Below, piece by piece: positions 39,240 to 51,446 of a stretch of DNA of 64,000 nucleotides (position 1 is its first letter; each line of letters starts with the position of its first letter). The notes beneath the pieces are model-generated. The model saw only the letters and a program-made list of their open reading frames with translations, did not search any database and had not been told where the DNA came from. The stretch is from Ptychodera flava (Eukaryota; Hemichordata; Enteropneusta; Ptychoderidae), in NCBI RefSeq assembly GCF_041260155.1, contig NC_091945.1, positions 31,192,296 to 31,256,295 on the forward strand, in the 5' to 3' direction. The position numbers were made by a program, and so were the translations under genes.

Positions 39240-40789
39240 GTAAGAGGATTCTGACAGACCAGTTTCCTATTGGCTGTTAACAAGCATGTGATAACACCAA
39301 AATTCAAATTAACAAATGGTAAAAATTCTGCCTACCTTTCTTCTGTGACAATCGCATATTAGGCAAGGCAGAAAGAAAATTTGTAGCAGTACTTTTTCAA
39401 TGTTTTTGATGTTTGAGTTGTTGATACTCTCTGCTATCATTGTAATGTACCAAGGGCAGTCTTTAGCTCTGCTGTTAGAGACGTGGAACTGTAGAAATAT
39501 AGATTGATTGACTGTGGCGTCTGTTGTCCTCCGCCAACTTTGCACTTCTTCATAGAAACCACTGCTCAGGAATCTGTCAAATTTGATGTACAAGTCACTC
39601 AGGATGACCTAACTTGGATTTGTTCATATGATGAGGAAATTTGCGTACACTTATCTTTTGGCCAATTTCCTCATATTGGGTCGTACTCATTTTTATGGCA
39701 TCACTGATGAGACTCTATTCAAATTATGTATGTTGCTTCTCAGGGATGCCCTCACTGGAGTTGTGTTAAAGTCTGCAGAAAATGTGCATCTTTAAAATTT
39801 TGAGAACTCTTTCTTGGTTTTTGCTAAATATTTTTTCAAAAATCATCTACTTTGAAAATGTTCATACGATAGCATTCAAATTTGGTTTCAAAGTGTTTAC
39901 TCCTATGGATAATCACAGATAGTTTTGTTCAAATAATGATGAAATGTACACATGGAAATTTACAGGGCTAGCTTTCTCAACTTTGGAGAAAAATTTTCTA
40001 ATACTACTTCTTGTGATACCACTTTGTGAACATTAAAAATTCAATATGTAGCTTCTCTTGTATACCCTCATTAATGTCATGATAATAATCACTACTTTAA
40101 TATTTACTACATGAAAGTACAAATTTCTGCATTTCTCATTGCAAGGCTTGTTACTCCTATACGATGATAGTCACAAACTTAAGTTCAAGCCATGCAATCA
40201 GCAAATGTCTGTTAATGTTATATCTCCAGATATGCATTCTGACATGTAAGGTGATAACAAAGCATTTAAGACACTTGATTACGCACATGTAAGTGTGTCA
40301 AGGAGAGATGGCAATTTTCCCATAGCTATTTCACTGCCACTGAATTTAATGTTCAAATGCTGTGCAGTAAATCTCTAATAGTTGTTTTCAGCAAAACTAA
40401 CAGCAGAGCTATATCTACTGCTAGGTCACTTGTTCGCTGTAATTGTTAAAATGTCAACAACATTTAAGTTATACAGAAAATTCTTTTTCAATACATTGCC
40501 GAGTTTTTGATTCTGGATTGCAAAAATAAAAGCAGTTTGAAAAAGTTATAGTCTATTTGCATTTTAGAAACTTATTCTGCCTTGCCCTACACATATGTTT
40601 CTCTCTTGGGGATATATGAAATCTTTTTCCTTTGTTAATAAAGCAATGTGGTGAACCTTAATTCACAGAACTGGTCAAATACATTCCAAATGTAGACAAA
40701 AATCATTCAAATCAATGTTTCAGAGCCCCTTAATGGAATTGAACTTTCATGGTAATGTGCCCATTTTAATTGAAATATTTTTGTGGTTT

Positions 40790-41000
40790 CCATTTAAATT
40801 CATTTTTTTGTCAATGTCCAAGAATTTCCAAATTTGTTGATAAAAGATTTTCAGTGGGAATATCTGTTCTTTGTTTGCACTGACACACAAGGATTCAGTT
40901 GCACTGTGAAGAATAAAATTAGATAATAAAGTTTGCAGGTTTCATTTAAATTCATTCGTGTTGTCAATTTTCAAGAATTTACAAATTTGTTTGTTGGTTG
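40790..41000. repeat. Local direct repeat
   Basis: Two blocks about 150 bp apart share TTTAAATTCATT, TTGTCAAT, AAGAATTT and CAAATTTGTT in order; in intron 7 of copy 2. Confidence 0.55.
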
Positions 41001-43079
41001 GTCTTCATTGGCACAAAAACATTACAGTAATAAAGACTCATTTGCACTATGTAAAGTCAAATTATGATAATCAATAAATATCAATATATTTTTGTCTTGC
41101 TTTGGTACGACTTTAGTCCCAATGCATACTTAGTTTAGGTTTCTCATATTTTCTTGAATCACACCATTTGAACATTTTGAATGCATGTAGGAAGAAGCAG
41201 GGTGGATAGGATTCTGGGGCAATATTGCAGGAGCAGCTGCTGGCATCATGATTGCAAGGTATGTCAATGTTTCCTTTTCTGTTTTAAGAATGCTTGGGTA
41301 AAACTGGTGTAATGTTTGTGTTAGCAATGTTTTTGTAGACAATTTTTTCTCAAAATATGTAATACTTGGTCTATATAAGCTACAGTGTATGATATTGACA
41401 ATAGTGAATGTATTTGAAGTGTTGGTATGCTTAATGTTATATACACAGACTTATGAATGACAACAGACATGAACAGAAGATGTGAAGAAGTACATCCATA
41501 TCAGTGTTGCAAAGATGAAGACAAAACTGACAAGCAAATATACTAACCAACTTTCCAAAGAAAACTCAACAAGTCATGACACTGACACTCACACCTTTAT
41601 ATTGCAGGTTTGTTGATTGCATTGGTGGGCGGATCAAAGTAATTCTGATAGTGCTGTTCAGTGGAGCCATGTTAAGTTTTGGATAGTATCTGTTGCTGTG
41701 TTATCAACTTATAGCCTTTAATACTGGTGAGAACAATTTGATTATACTTTCTGTCTCTGTCAATGTTCAGTGTCTGGTTGATGAGGAGGAGTTCCCTTCA
41801 CAAGCCAAACCTACAGGAGACACATCTGAAAAAATTTAACTATAATAGCAGTAATCCTCACCAATTTAAGCAAATCTATCCCTGACTTTGACTTTGCACA
41901 AGTCTCTAAATAGAATTATTTTTTGTGAATACAATGCAATAGGAGGTGATAATAAAGTTACAGTGACTATTTTTGTGAGTGTGATGGAGTAAGAGTTACT
42001 GTGAGATTCCAGCAAAAGAGAAATTTACCTATTGTGTTCCACACTACATGTTCATGCAATTCTGTGACAGTAGTGTACTGGTATGATTGCATATATCGCT
42101 GTAATAATGGTCAAGCCTTTTTATATAAAAGAGGAACACTAACACAAAATCACCAATATGAACCAAGTATACCCATGACTGTAAAATGTAACAGCAGATA
42201 GCCTGGATTCATTGATTAACATTTCAACATGAAAGTTCTTTGCAATAAGCGTAATCCAACTTTCCTTCCCCCCTCTTGTTTAATTTACAACACAGGACCA
42301 TGAAGTAGACATCTAAAACTTCCATTTAAATCAAACATTTTTTTTACATTTACAGTCATGTTGTATGCCTCTATAATTACCTTTGCTGTACTCATCAGTG
42401 GGGCAGTTCCATTATTTTTTGAGGGGGCTGTTGAGGCAAGTTATCCCATTGCTGAAGGCATCACCATGACAACCCTGACATGGCTCAATAACTTCTTTGC
42501 ACTACTGTTCCTGCTTATTTTGACTATACCCTCTGAAGGTGAGTATGAATTATTCTTTTGTTTTTGTTGATGAGACTGTCATTTGTCAAGAGTTAAATGA
42601 CCAGACTGTTCATACATCTAGTAAGATTAAGATGTCTCTCCATGTATGATTCAATTTTCGTGTAGTTGATAATTCCTTCCAATAATTGTCATTTTTAAAT
42701 TCCAAAGTTCAGCAAGTAGAATCAAAAGTTACTATTGTAGGAATTTTTGATGAAATGTAGCAGATGTTAGTGAAAGAAACAAATGTTTGAGTGATTTTTA
42801 CTGGTTACCCTACCAGTTCTCACTTGTGAAAGGCAATCGTGATAACACGATCCGACACAGTGTATACTTTCTGTTCACACAAAAAGATGAAGTAGTCTTC
42901 TAAATGATTGGTTGTGATTTTTTCTTTCAGAAACTGCCTGGATGAACTGGTGCATGCTGGGAGCCATTGTCATCTCAATGCCATTGCTCATACTTTTCAA
43001 GGAGAGACACAATCGACTTTCGGTGGATTTGACCCCTGACCCTCCTGAATCAAATGGTGATACAGGGATTCAAAGTTGA

Positions 43080-44424
43080 TTGATATAGTTCACATTTAAT
43101 AAAAATAATATGGGAATTTTTAAAAGTGCAAAAATGATACTTTTATATCAAGTTTCACAGATTCTGTACATCTGAAACGTGTATAAATATTTCATTGTTT
43201 TTAAAAGAGGACATTTACATGAAACTTTATAAATTTATAGCCTGTGGTCTATTACATTCTATTGAATGAAAGTTTGACAGACTTGAAGGATAAACATTTA
43301 GATTTAAAATGTTTCATTTCAGTGTCACTTTTTTGAAAAAAGGTGAAAATTTTTATTTTTAAAATGATGTTAATATAGAAAAGATATATTTTGATACCTA
43401 CCTTTGTGATTTAATTTCCTGTTTTATTGAAAAGAAAATGACAAGTGTAAACATTTCAAAACTCTATTCTCCATTGATAACTCTGTCAAAAGACTTACTT
43501 TTTTTACCGATGAAAACTTCTGACCAGTGCTTCTGCCAAACAATATATAAAGGACGATTGTGCACTCAATCTTTATGAACATTGAACATATAAATATCAA
43601 GAGAGAATGAGACAGACAGACAGACAGACAGACAGGGGCAGATGAAAGCACACTCACAAAAAATGGATTCAAAACGAGTGTGTGATTTTTTATACCACAA
43701 AATTCTATGTACCATGTCATGGCTTGTGTTCTGTGTTTCTATTGTCAGATTAAGCTTAATGTTCTTCTATGATGCCGCTATAAACGCAAATTTTACTCTG
43801 TGCAAGAGATGATGATGACAATTGTTATATTATTACTAGCCTTTATTAAAATTTGATGGACTGATGAATCCATGGCTCTTTTCTCACAGTGTCAATCAAT
43901 ACAAATAATTTACACTACATGTATTAAAAAATACAGGAAAAAGTGACAACAGCTCAATTATGAAAATGTAAACACAAAACACACAGAAAGGAAAAGCCTA
44001 AAAGAGACAAAAGCTTCAAAAAGTGAGGTGCCACTGATGTTATTTTGTTGCCTCAAAATGGAGCTCTTGAAGCTTGTATGGCAATATTTGTTTTTGTCAA
44101 ATTTTGAGAGCCTCAGGCCATTTGATTGGATTTATCATCAATAATATGGGGTGTTTGCCAGCTTTTAATCAACAATATCATTTGTTACATAAGTATGGTG
44201 TATCATTTACATCCCCGCATGTCCAGTGTAAACTATTGCACTTTACACTGTAGTAGTAAGTTTGAAGACAGCGTAATCTATGAAGATTTGAAAGTGATAT
44301 GATGTAATCATGCAACATAGGAGATGGCAACTGCTGTATTTACAAACTTTTTCTTGTCGAAGTCATTTCTATTACATGATTGGCTTAGTGTAAAATACAA
44401 ACTACTGTCTACAACACTGTGGTA
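43080..44424. other. 3' flank of SLC49A4 copy 2
   Basis: Similar to the 3' flank of copy 1 near the stop codon. Contains a (CAGA)n run at about 43613-43635. No gene recognised. Confidence 0.5.
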
Positions 44425-45480
44425 AGTCCAGGCTTTCTGTCCAATACACATATTTTAATGAAATAGGCATGATAACCTTTTTTACTGGTAATATATGTTG
44501 TTTTGTCCATTGCCCAGGGTGAAGCAGTCATTTTCCCAACCTACTTTTTGTAACATCACGGAACTGACTGTCCCTGCCTGAACATTGCTCTTGTCATCTT
44601 TAGTAAAATTTAAGAAAGAGCAGTGGCGTATACATAACATGTGAAATGAAGAACACAACTTTAAGAAAATACCATTGACAAATTTCTGTTGAAATTCAAA
44701 CTTTACCTTTTGCTCAATATTGCCATAAGTTATTTTTTTAAATATTTTGCTGTTTAGAAGTATGATAATAGCAACCAAATAAATTTTCCCATTGCAGAAT
44801 ATTACTGGATACTGATCTTTGGAGTGGCAATTAAATTGTAATGTTCAATCACATAAGTTGAAGGTACACAGAGATCTACTTCTCATGTCTCCAGACAGCT
44901 TTCCATAGTAGAGGGTTACAGAATCAACAGGAAAGTAGATAATTAACTGTTTCCAAGGTATTGTAAACAGTACATATCCCTCAATTTACTCATTGAGTAT
45001 GAACAAAATGGAATAAAATTTGCCTCAGACTCGTAAGACCTCTTGTTTAAGAACCCAAAACCCAAAAGTATACTGGTAAAAGCATTGAAGTGCAGTTCTG
45101 GTTCGGGGGGGGGGGGGGGGGGGGGGGGAACAAAGTTAATGAATCTCATTGAACAGTCTGTTTTCCGGTAAATCACAACCAAGTGTGTCAACAAGTCACA
45201 AATGCTCAGAGTATGAATACAAAGTAATCAAATTTGCTGAACATAGAGGGTGCTGTTCTGATGTCAACCAAGCCCTTCTGCATCTAATCACTGTATACAG
45301 GTTGAGATATTCTCGAATTCTCTTGACGTTGAACGCAATTCTTTAGACCAGATGGCAATGGTAGTTTGTCAATTTCATTCAAAAGGTTTACCGTACATTT
45401 CCTTGTTACTATTCGCATCTGGCATTATAGTGACCTAGTAGTATCTACAAACAGAAGAGAGAAAAATCTTAATCGTGAAA
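44425..45480. repeat. Segmental duplication, unit 3 (ankyrin pseudogene 3' flank)
   Basis: The left part matches 27770-28000 (downstream of copy 1) and the rest matches 2300-3300 (3' flank of the ankyrin gene). It therefore spans the junction between successive duplication units and shows the original order: transporter, then ankyrin gene in opposite orientation. A G run of about 25 bp at 45104-45128 interrupts it. Confidence 0.7.
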
Positions 45481-45721
45481 AAATATTAATTTGAAAAACA
45501 TTTCAAGAAATGTCAACTTTCCAGCTTCATTTCAGGATAATTTTATAAATTAACTAGGTCCGTGCTCACGATTGCCAAAGGGTGCTCAACATGAGTCAAA
45601 TGGACATGATTTCGACCATGATTCTGTGTTGTGTTCATACATGTTCACTGATAAGACAGAGTCCTATCGGGAGGATAGAGTAATCTGTAACTTTAAAAAG
45701 CTGATTTTGATGCAATGACTA

Positions 45722-46035
45722 GGGCCCTTGAATAGCCTTGTTCACGGTTACAGGTTTGTTACTAAATATAGCTGTACGCGCGCGACATCGGACACGCAGC
45801 TTGAAATGCGGACAAATTTTATCAATGTTGCATGCGTGGCTGTTGTTGCAGCTTGTACTCTGAGTCGTGAATATGTTTTTTAGTATTCACTGTTACACTA
45901 GCAGTCGCCCACTGAGATGTATTTTCGTCGTTCTTGCATGCATGCGTAATTTTCAAAAGCGTAATCTAAAAATGCGGACAAATATTTATTTTTGCATATT
46001 AATGAGAGAACAGTGACGTAAACTGTGAACGGCCC
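45722..46035. mobile_element. Possible TIR element, GGGCC...GTTCAC ends
   Basis: Left end GGGCCCTTGAATAGCCTTGT then TCACGGTTA; right end, read inward, GGGCCGTTCACAGTTTACG. The ends match if the left has a 13-nt insertion. TA flanks both. Core resembles 31075-31290. Boundaries are inferred. Confidence 0.45.
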
Positions 46036-46093
46036 TATTACTGCCATGATGTATTCTATATGATCTGCATATTGATGACTCTTATTTATTTAC

Positions 46094-46640
46094 AGCCACT
46101 TTGAAACAGTCCAGATGACTCGTATAAAAGTGATGAACAAGTTGGGAGCCCTTCAAAGAGCCAGCAAATTGAAAAGTTCTAGACTTGATCCAAGTCTGTG
46201 GGCATACAAATATCAAAACAGAATAAAAAAAATACTTGAGGAAATAAACTTCAGCAGACTTTCGCGTTTGTTGCGTCGATCGTGGGGGGTGAACGTAACT
46301 GCTGCAAACTGAAGAAAAACCAAGCGACAGAGGGCCAATTAGACAAGTTCCTTCACATATTCCAAAGAACCACTCATGGCAGCCATATCCAAAGCGCCAA
46401 ATGACCAATCTTGCCGTTCGGATCTGCTCCGGATTTAGCAAAACTTTACACATGTGTGAGCATTCATGGCTGGCATAAAGAGTGGGGTGTGCACTTCCAT
46501 GTCTGCGATACCCTCACTCGCGCCATGATTTAATAGGCGTTCTACACAATTGACATGTCCCTTGGTAGCCGATTTGTGCTAAATTGATATTTTCTAAATT
46601 GTTGCAGTCTTTGAGGTATTCTTGTACTGGTACTAGTTTC
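46094..46640 (-). pseudogene. Decayed copy of the ankyrin-repeat gene
   Basis: Minus-strand sequence matches the exon at 3749-4541 from about the fifth repeat (CCACTTTGAAACAGTCCAG against 3979-4000) back to the first (TTTGAGGTATTCTTGTAC against 4389-4406). Identity is high in blocks such as AATGCTCACACATGTG and GGACATGTCAATTGTGTAGA, but several indels break the frame. A central part is replaced by unrelated sequence (about 46120-46340). It sits left of copy 3 as the functional gene sits left of copy 1. Confidence 0.85.
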
Positions 46641-48035
46641 AGACATCAAAATTTAGACAATTTGGCATGTTTAAATTATGAAATAAGGACAATATAATCA
46701 TAAATTATAATGTGGTATTTGGCGGGAACACCTTTCATCACAAAAGACTATGATCATCATAATAATAATCTTTAATTTACCAGAAAGAAATCAATACAAC
46801 GTTTAAAATCGACTTCAATTTGGAAATTACACCCATGAATGAGATAATTTACATGTGGAGAGGATTGGGGAGGGGGAGTTATTGAAGAATTGATCTAGTC
46901 CCTGCCCCTCAATAAAGTATAACAATTCAAAAAATGAGTAATAAAGATCTAGAGTAAACATAAAACAATAGATGAATGGTGGTTAAGGATATTTATCATT
47001 TCATTCCAATTTCAAAATAATGTTGAATGCAACATGTTGGGGGCAGCCAGAAAATAAAACTTTTCATTACATTTTCAGTATTTTTGAGGCATGCAGCGAC
47101 CTAGCTGCGTTTTGACGTTTTCTTCTAAAATAATTTTCAATAATTTCGGAACATGATTGCCGGGGAGAGGGGGGGGGGTATCTTACCCATTCAGAGATTC
47201 ATGACAATAACCGAGTGAAAACCAGGTTAGCTAGTGGTAAAACTCTACCTGCACTAGGTGAGCCAATAGATAACTCTATAAGACATTGACTCTTTCATGG
47301 CCTAACGCCTGGGAGAATTATATCGACGCCTCTTTTCACAACACTCACCGTTACAGTTTTTGGATGTTCCTGGCATCCGGACAAAATATGACATAACCAT
47401 CTATTATTATATATGCTTCCTCCCGGCAATACTGGTTTTTAGAAGTGACATTAGGCGACACTATCGCCTCGTTTCGTTGTTTTCGTTTGGTTGAGGCTGT
47501 GTGTTTATGTAAGGCGCACAAGCGGTGATCACAAATTGTCGTCTGTTACGTACCGCAGCGCAGAAGTTCTCAACATGATGATCGCGGAAGCAAAGTTCGC
47601 GACAGAAATTTAAAAGGTTCATATTTATAGTTGAATTGCGAACGAAGTTGAATTTTGTTCTTTAAAATCAAATTCTTTTCATGATTTTATACAATTTAAA
47701 CAAATTATATCGCTCATTCAACTCTAATACGAGTAACCTATGAGTATTTGCTGAGAGTTAAGAGCTTACTTTTCTTACGGCCGACGGTTCGTACGATTGG
47801 CATATATGAGCGGACGCGACAGTCAAAAGGTACACATTTCAGAAATCAAAATTTAGACAATTTGCCATGTTTAAATTATGAGATAAGGACAGGATAGAAC
47901 AAAAATCATCACGTCTCGAAGTGTGAAATGACGAATTTGCATATGTGCTCGGTGTCATCGCCACTCTTACGCTATGACCAAGTACGCTGAATTTTGTTTT
48001 ACTTCATAGTAAATACTAACCCGAATAGCTTCAAA
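46641..48035. other. Upstream spacer of copy 3, with a direct repeat
   Basis: A block starting TTTCAGACATCAAAATTTAG (46641-46697) recurs at 47842-47896 with few changes, about 1.2 kb apart. At 46995-47100 it matches the flanks of the foldback MITE at 4719-4873 and gives the empty site (47026-47035). No gene recognised. Confidence 0.55.
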
Positions 48036-48038
48036 TTA

Positions 48039-49068
48039 GGTACCGTTCAGTTTTTACGGCCGGGGGGCCCCGGCAAAATCCAGGGGGGGGGGGTCATCGT
48101 AATTTTGGAATCCGCAAAGGGGGGGTTCATTGCTTTTTCACTGGTAGGAAAGGGGGGGTCACCACATTTTTAAAAACATAATACCAACAATAAAGTTCAC
48201 TTTATGCCATGGCCATAATCAACCCTCTTTACCGGCGGGCCGCCTTCGGTGGCCCACTACAATAAATATACATTATGTATTACCCATGACCCTCTTAACG
48301 GGCAGACGCCTTTGGCGGCCCACTCCAATTAGGTTTACTTCATGCAATGGCCATGATCGACCCTCTTTACCAGCGGGCCGCCAGGGGCGGCCCACTACAA
48401 TAAATTGACTTTATGTAATACCCCACGGCAATCTTACCGTAAAATTCCCAATTGAAGCCGCAGCTTGTATTAGAAACATTTTTGAGGTACCCCTGGGATC
48501 ACGCACTGAACAATGGTAATGGCCGCGCGCCTTCAGCGGCCCTGTTCAGTAAAGTCTACTTTATGCAATAGCCATGATCGACCCTCTTTACCGGTGTGCC
48601 ACCTTTGGTGGCCCACTAGAATAAAGTTGACTTTACGTAATGGTCCATGACCCTCTTAACCGGAGGGCTGCCTTTGGCGAACCACTCCAATAAAGTTTAC
48701 TTTATACAATGTCCATGGACATGAGTTGTCTACGGAAATGAGGTTAAAAATTGCCTTGCAGTCGTCCCAATTAACAGACGTTTCAATGGATGTGGCTGAG
48801 AAGTTTGTGCACTGGCATCTCTGCCACACGAATAAAGTGCGCCGCGTACCGGAGTTCAAATCTAAACCATGCTGGTAAATTTGACATATGGGTTTTGGTT
48901 ATTTTTCGGGGGGGGGGGGGGGGTCATCAATTTTTTTCGTCTGACAAAGGGGGGGGGGGTGATCATTTTTTCACAAAAAATGCAGGGGGGGTGGTCTATA
49001 TTTTTTTGAACACCGGCGACAAGATTTTGCCGGCCCCCCCCCCCAGGCCGTAAAAACTGAACGCTCCC
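48039..49068. mobile_element. G-tract TIR element, 1.03 kb, TTA target
   Basis: Left end GGTACCGTTCAGTTTTTACG and right end (read inward) GGGAGCGTTCAGTTTTTACG, both followed by GCC and long G runs. Flanks are TTA (48036-48038, 49069-49071), a PIF/Harbinger-type target. Inside are several 8-20-nt G runs and a minisatellite. No transposase frame. A truncated relative lies at 34970-35081. Confidence 0.75.
48175..48720. repeat. Minisatellite, about 69-bp unit
   Basis: Six to seven units carry ACCCTCTTTACCGGCGGGCC, GCCTTTGGCGGCCCACT and AATAAAGTTNACTTTATG modules in order. Each unit has a small GGGCCGCC...GGCGGCCC hairpin. The fourth unit is diverged or interrupted. It is internal to the G-tract TIR element. 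Confidence 0.8.
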
Positions 49069-49071
49069 TTA

Positions 49072-50326
49072 ATCCGTTTCCGATATAGAGGTGCCAGGTA
49101 AGACACAGCCCTGCTTTTACTGTTACAGCCATGGATTGAAGGGTATGTGTCAAACGTCATTTATTTGACATGCTGAATGATGAAAGATTGCATCAGTTTG
49201 AGATGAGCTTCTATAGTGTTGAGGTATTCAAATAGTTCAAATCGTTGCAAGTCTTATGGTGCTTCAAAGTGACAGCTCAAAAGGTTTCGGTATTGAAATA
49301 GCTCAGAACCGTTGCCATATTAATGGCCATTATTGCCATATTAATAATTACCAATCCAGGCGGGTTTCTGTCGACAAATGTAACCAAAACAAGGAACAGA
49401 AAGAGCTGGCAGAGCTACCTGAGAGGTAACAGAAATACATTAAGGAAAATTGCCAATGGTATGAGGTTAAACCACATTATGCCACTCACTATTTCATAGA
49501 AACCAATCTATCGTTTATTTCAGTACAGGGCCTCAGGCAATCGTGCATTTCGATGTTAAGAGACAAACTGATGAGCAGACAATTAGGCCTAACACATAAG
49601 CTTATATGCAAATTGACAAAGACGTATACCTACCGCACAATAATAAAATAAATATATTGTGGTATAAAATAAACTTAATTTAAGTCCCGCACATTTATCT
49701 CGTTTTAATAGCTTTTCTCAGGAAAATAGCAAACCACATCTTTGGCACATTCTTTCGTTGAATGGAATTTCGGGGTTTCTTTTTCTCTCCAATTCAATTT
49801 CGACAGGTAGGCCTAATTTTTCGGCGAAATTTATTTTCTAATTTATTTGACTCGGTGTCTGTCAAATAATCGCAAGAGGTACGGAATCAGACATCGTAGA
49901 CAAGGTAGTATATTTTATGTCAGGATAAAATCCTAAATTAACGTTTGAAACCAGTATGACACGTTTTTATTCCCGTTGTCTGCATCGTCGCCCGCGGCCG
50001 GTCCTAGCACAGGGGATAACTTGATCAGTTGACAAGTGTGAAAAATAGTTGTCGTCATTCAGGATACGAGTGCATTAGGGTACTTTTGTATGCAAACAAT
50101 AATGATAGGAATATTACATTTTTATCAACAGTATGCATAGTCATACATTTATGATATTTTTGCCTCTTGCTATGACTAATAGCGTCCAGTCCCCCTGTGG
50201 TTCCAGCAACTCCGCGTATAGTCTGGCAGAGACCCTGCGATTCGCGTTCTTCCCTAGCCCTGTTGGAACACGCGCGCGCCCTTCAAGGACGCGACGTGAA
50301 TCCCAGGGTCTGGACGTTCTTGCAAG
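49072..50326. other. Spacer left of copy 3
   Basis: No gene recognised. At 50218-50315 an imperfect inverted repeat (GACCCTGCGATTCGCG... against ...GTGAATCCCAGGGTC) forms a GC-rich stem next to the perfect hairpin that follows. Confidence 0.4.
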
Positions 50327-50493
50327 CGACCGGTCCACAGGCGTGCTGTTTTCTGGGTAGTTTCTATAAGTGTAGTTTATTCTACGTTTCGACGTTCTCT
50401 TCCGTGATTAGGCTACGGAAGAGAACGTCGAAACGTAGAATAAACTACACTTATAGAAACTACCCAGAAAACAGCACGCCTGTGGACCGGTCG
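50327..50493. repeat. Perfect 79-bp inverted repeat with 9-nt loop
   Basis: Arms 50327-50405 and 50415-50493 are exact complements, starting CGACCGGTCCACAGGCGTGC; the loop is GATTAGGCT. No target duplication was found. Identity of arms means very recent origin, ongoing correction, or a cloning/assembly fold-back. Confidence 0.92.
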
Positions 50494-50620
50494 GATTTCT
50501 GCCTGATCCGGGTACTTTACAGAACTCTACGCATCCGTCAATCAAAAACAAATGACAAGTACCATAGCCTAATAAAATTAAAAAATGAAAAATAAAAACA
50601 TACTGCGTATATAAGTCTAC

Positions 50621-51000
50621 TAGCCCTGCGTACAGGTCTGTGTGTTCCCGGCGTTATACGGCCTCCACCACAGCCCTGCAACGGTCCATAGAGATAGCTG
50701 GCGAGATTCAAAATGGCGATCACCATGGGTAAACAACTTGTCGAGTACGTTATGTTTCAGAAAACGAGCGGTTTTGGACGTTAGGAGAAGTTAATCGCAT
50801 CTTTTCTTTGGTCGGTTAGGAGGTAAAGGTAGGCAGGGAAAGGATTTTGCCCCGATAGAGCAGAATTTCGGCCAAAAAGACAGTCTTTCGTTGCGGTCCA
50901 GATCTGGACCGCATTGTCGCCAGTCATCTCCATGAACCGTTGCAGGGCTGTGGTGGAGGCCGTATAACGCCGGGAACACACAGACCTGTACGCAGGGCTA
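50621..51000. mobile_element. 380-bp TIR element with perfect 10-bp target duplication
   Basis: TIRs of about 76-80 bp start TAGCCCTGCGTACAGGTCTG at both ends and differ only near their inner ends. Flanks are ATAAGTCTAC (50611-50620, 51001-51010). Target length fits a Mutator- or Merlin-like family. No coding frame of note. Confidence 0.92.
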
Positions 51001-51366
51001 ATAAGTCTACCAGCTACTAGTAAAAATTTTCTCCGCCCAGTTAGATAGGTGTTTCTTTTGACGACACTACCCTTATGAATATTCATATACTTGCAAAAAC
51101 CGACAGTCGCTGTGTCTGGCAGCGCGTGCTCACAGCTGCACAGCCTTCGAATGCAGGCCCATAGCGGCGCGCACAAAACAAGGCACAGCGACTGTGGAGA
51201 GTCTACTCCGCGTATTGCACGTTGACAGTTGACCTTTGGCCTGTAGAGTGACATAACCTCTACCTTTGACTGCAACAACAGGAAGTCTGCATGCAGTAGA
51301 CCTCGTCGGCAATCGGTGTTTTGTAATATTGAAGGTCGGTCATTGCAAATCTCCTTGTAGCCGGTT

Positions 51367-51376
51367 GTCACATGAC
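51367..51376 (+). promoter_or_regulatory. E-box (MITF/TFE M-box-like) upstream of copy 3
   Basis: GTCACATGAC, 71 bp before the ATG of copy 3; it differs from the palindromic CLEAR consensus GTCACGTGAC by one base. Confidence 0.45.
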
Positions 51377-51446
51377 TGTGGGATACATTGAACACATGGT
51401 GCGGTATCGAAATTGCTTTTAACGTTAAATCTGTTTTGTGTACGAA

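Noticed and set aside
48790..49053. Gly-rich protein frame (also 34969-35080 and 45000-45194, Pro/Gly runs)
   Set aside because: Produced by G or C homopolymer runs of repeat elements, not by coding constraint.
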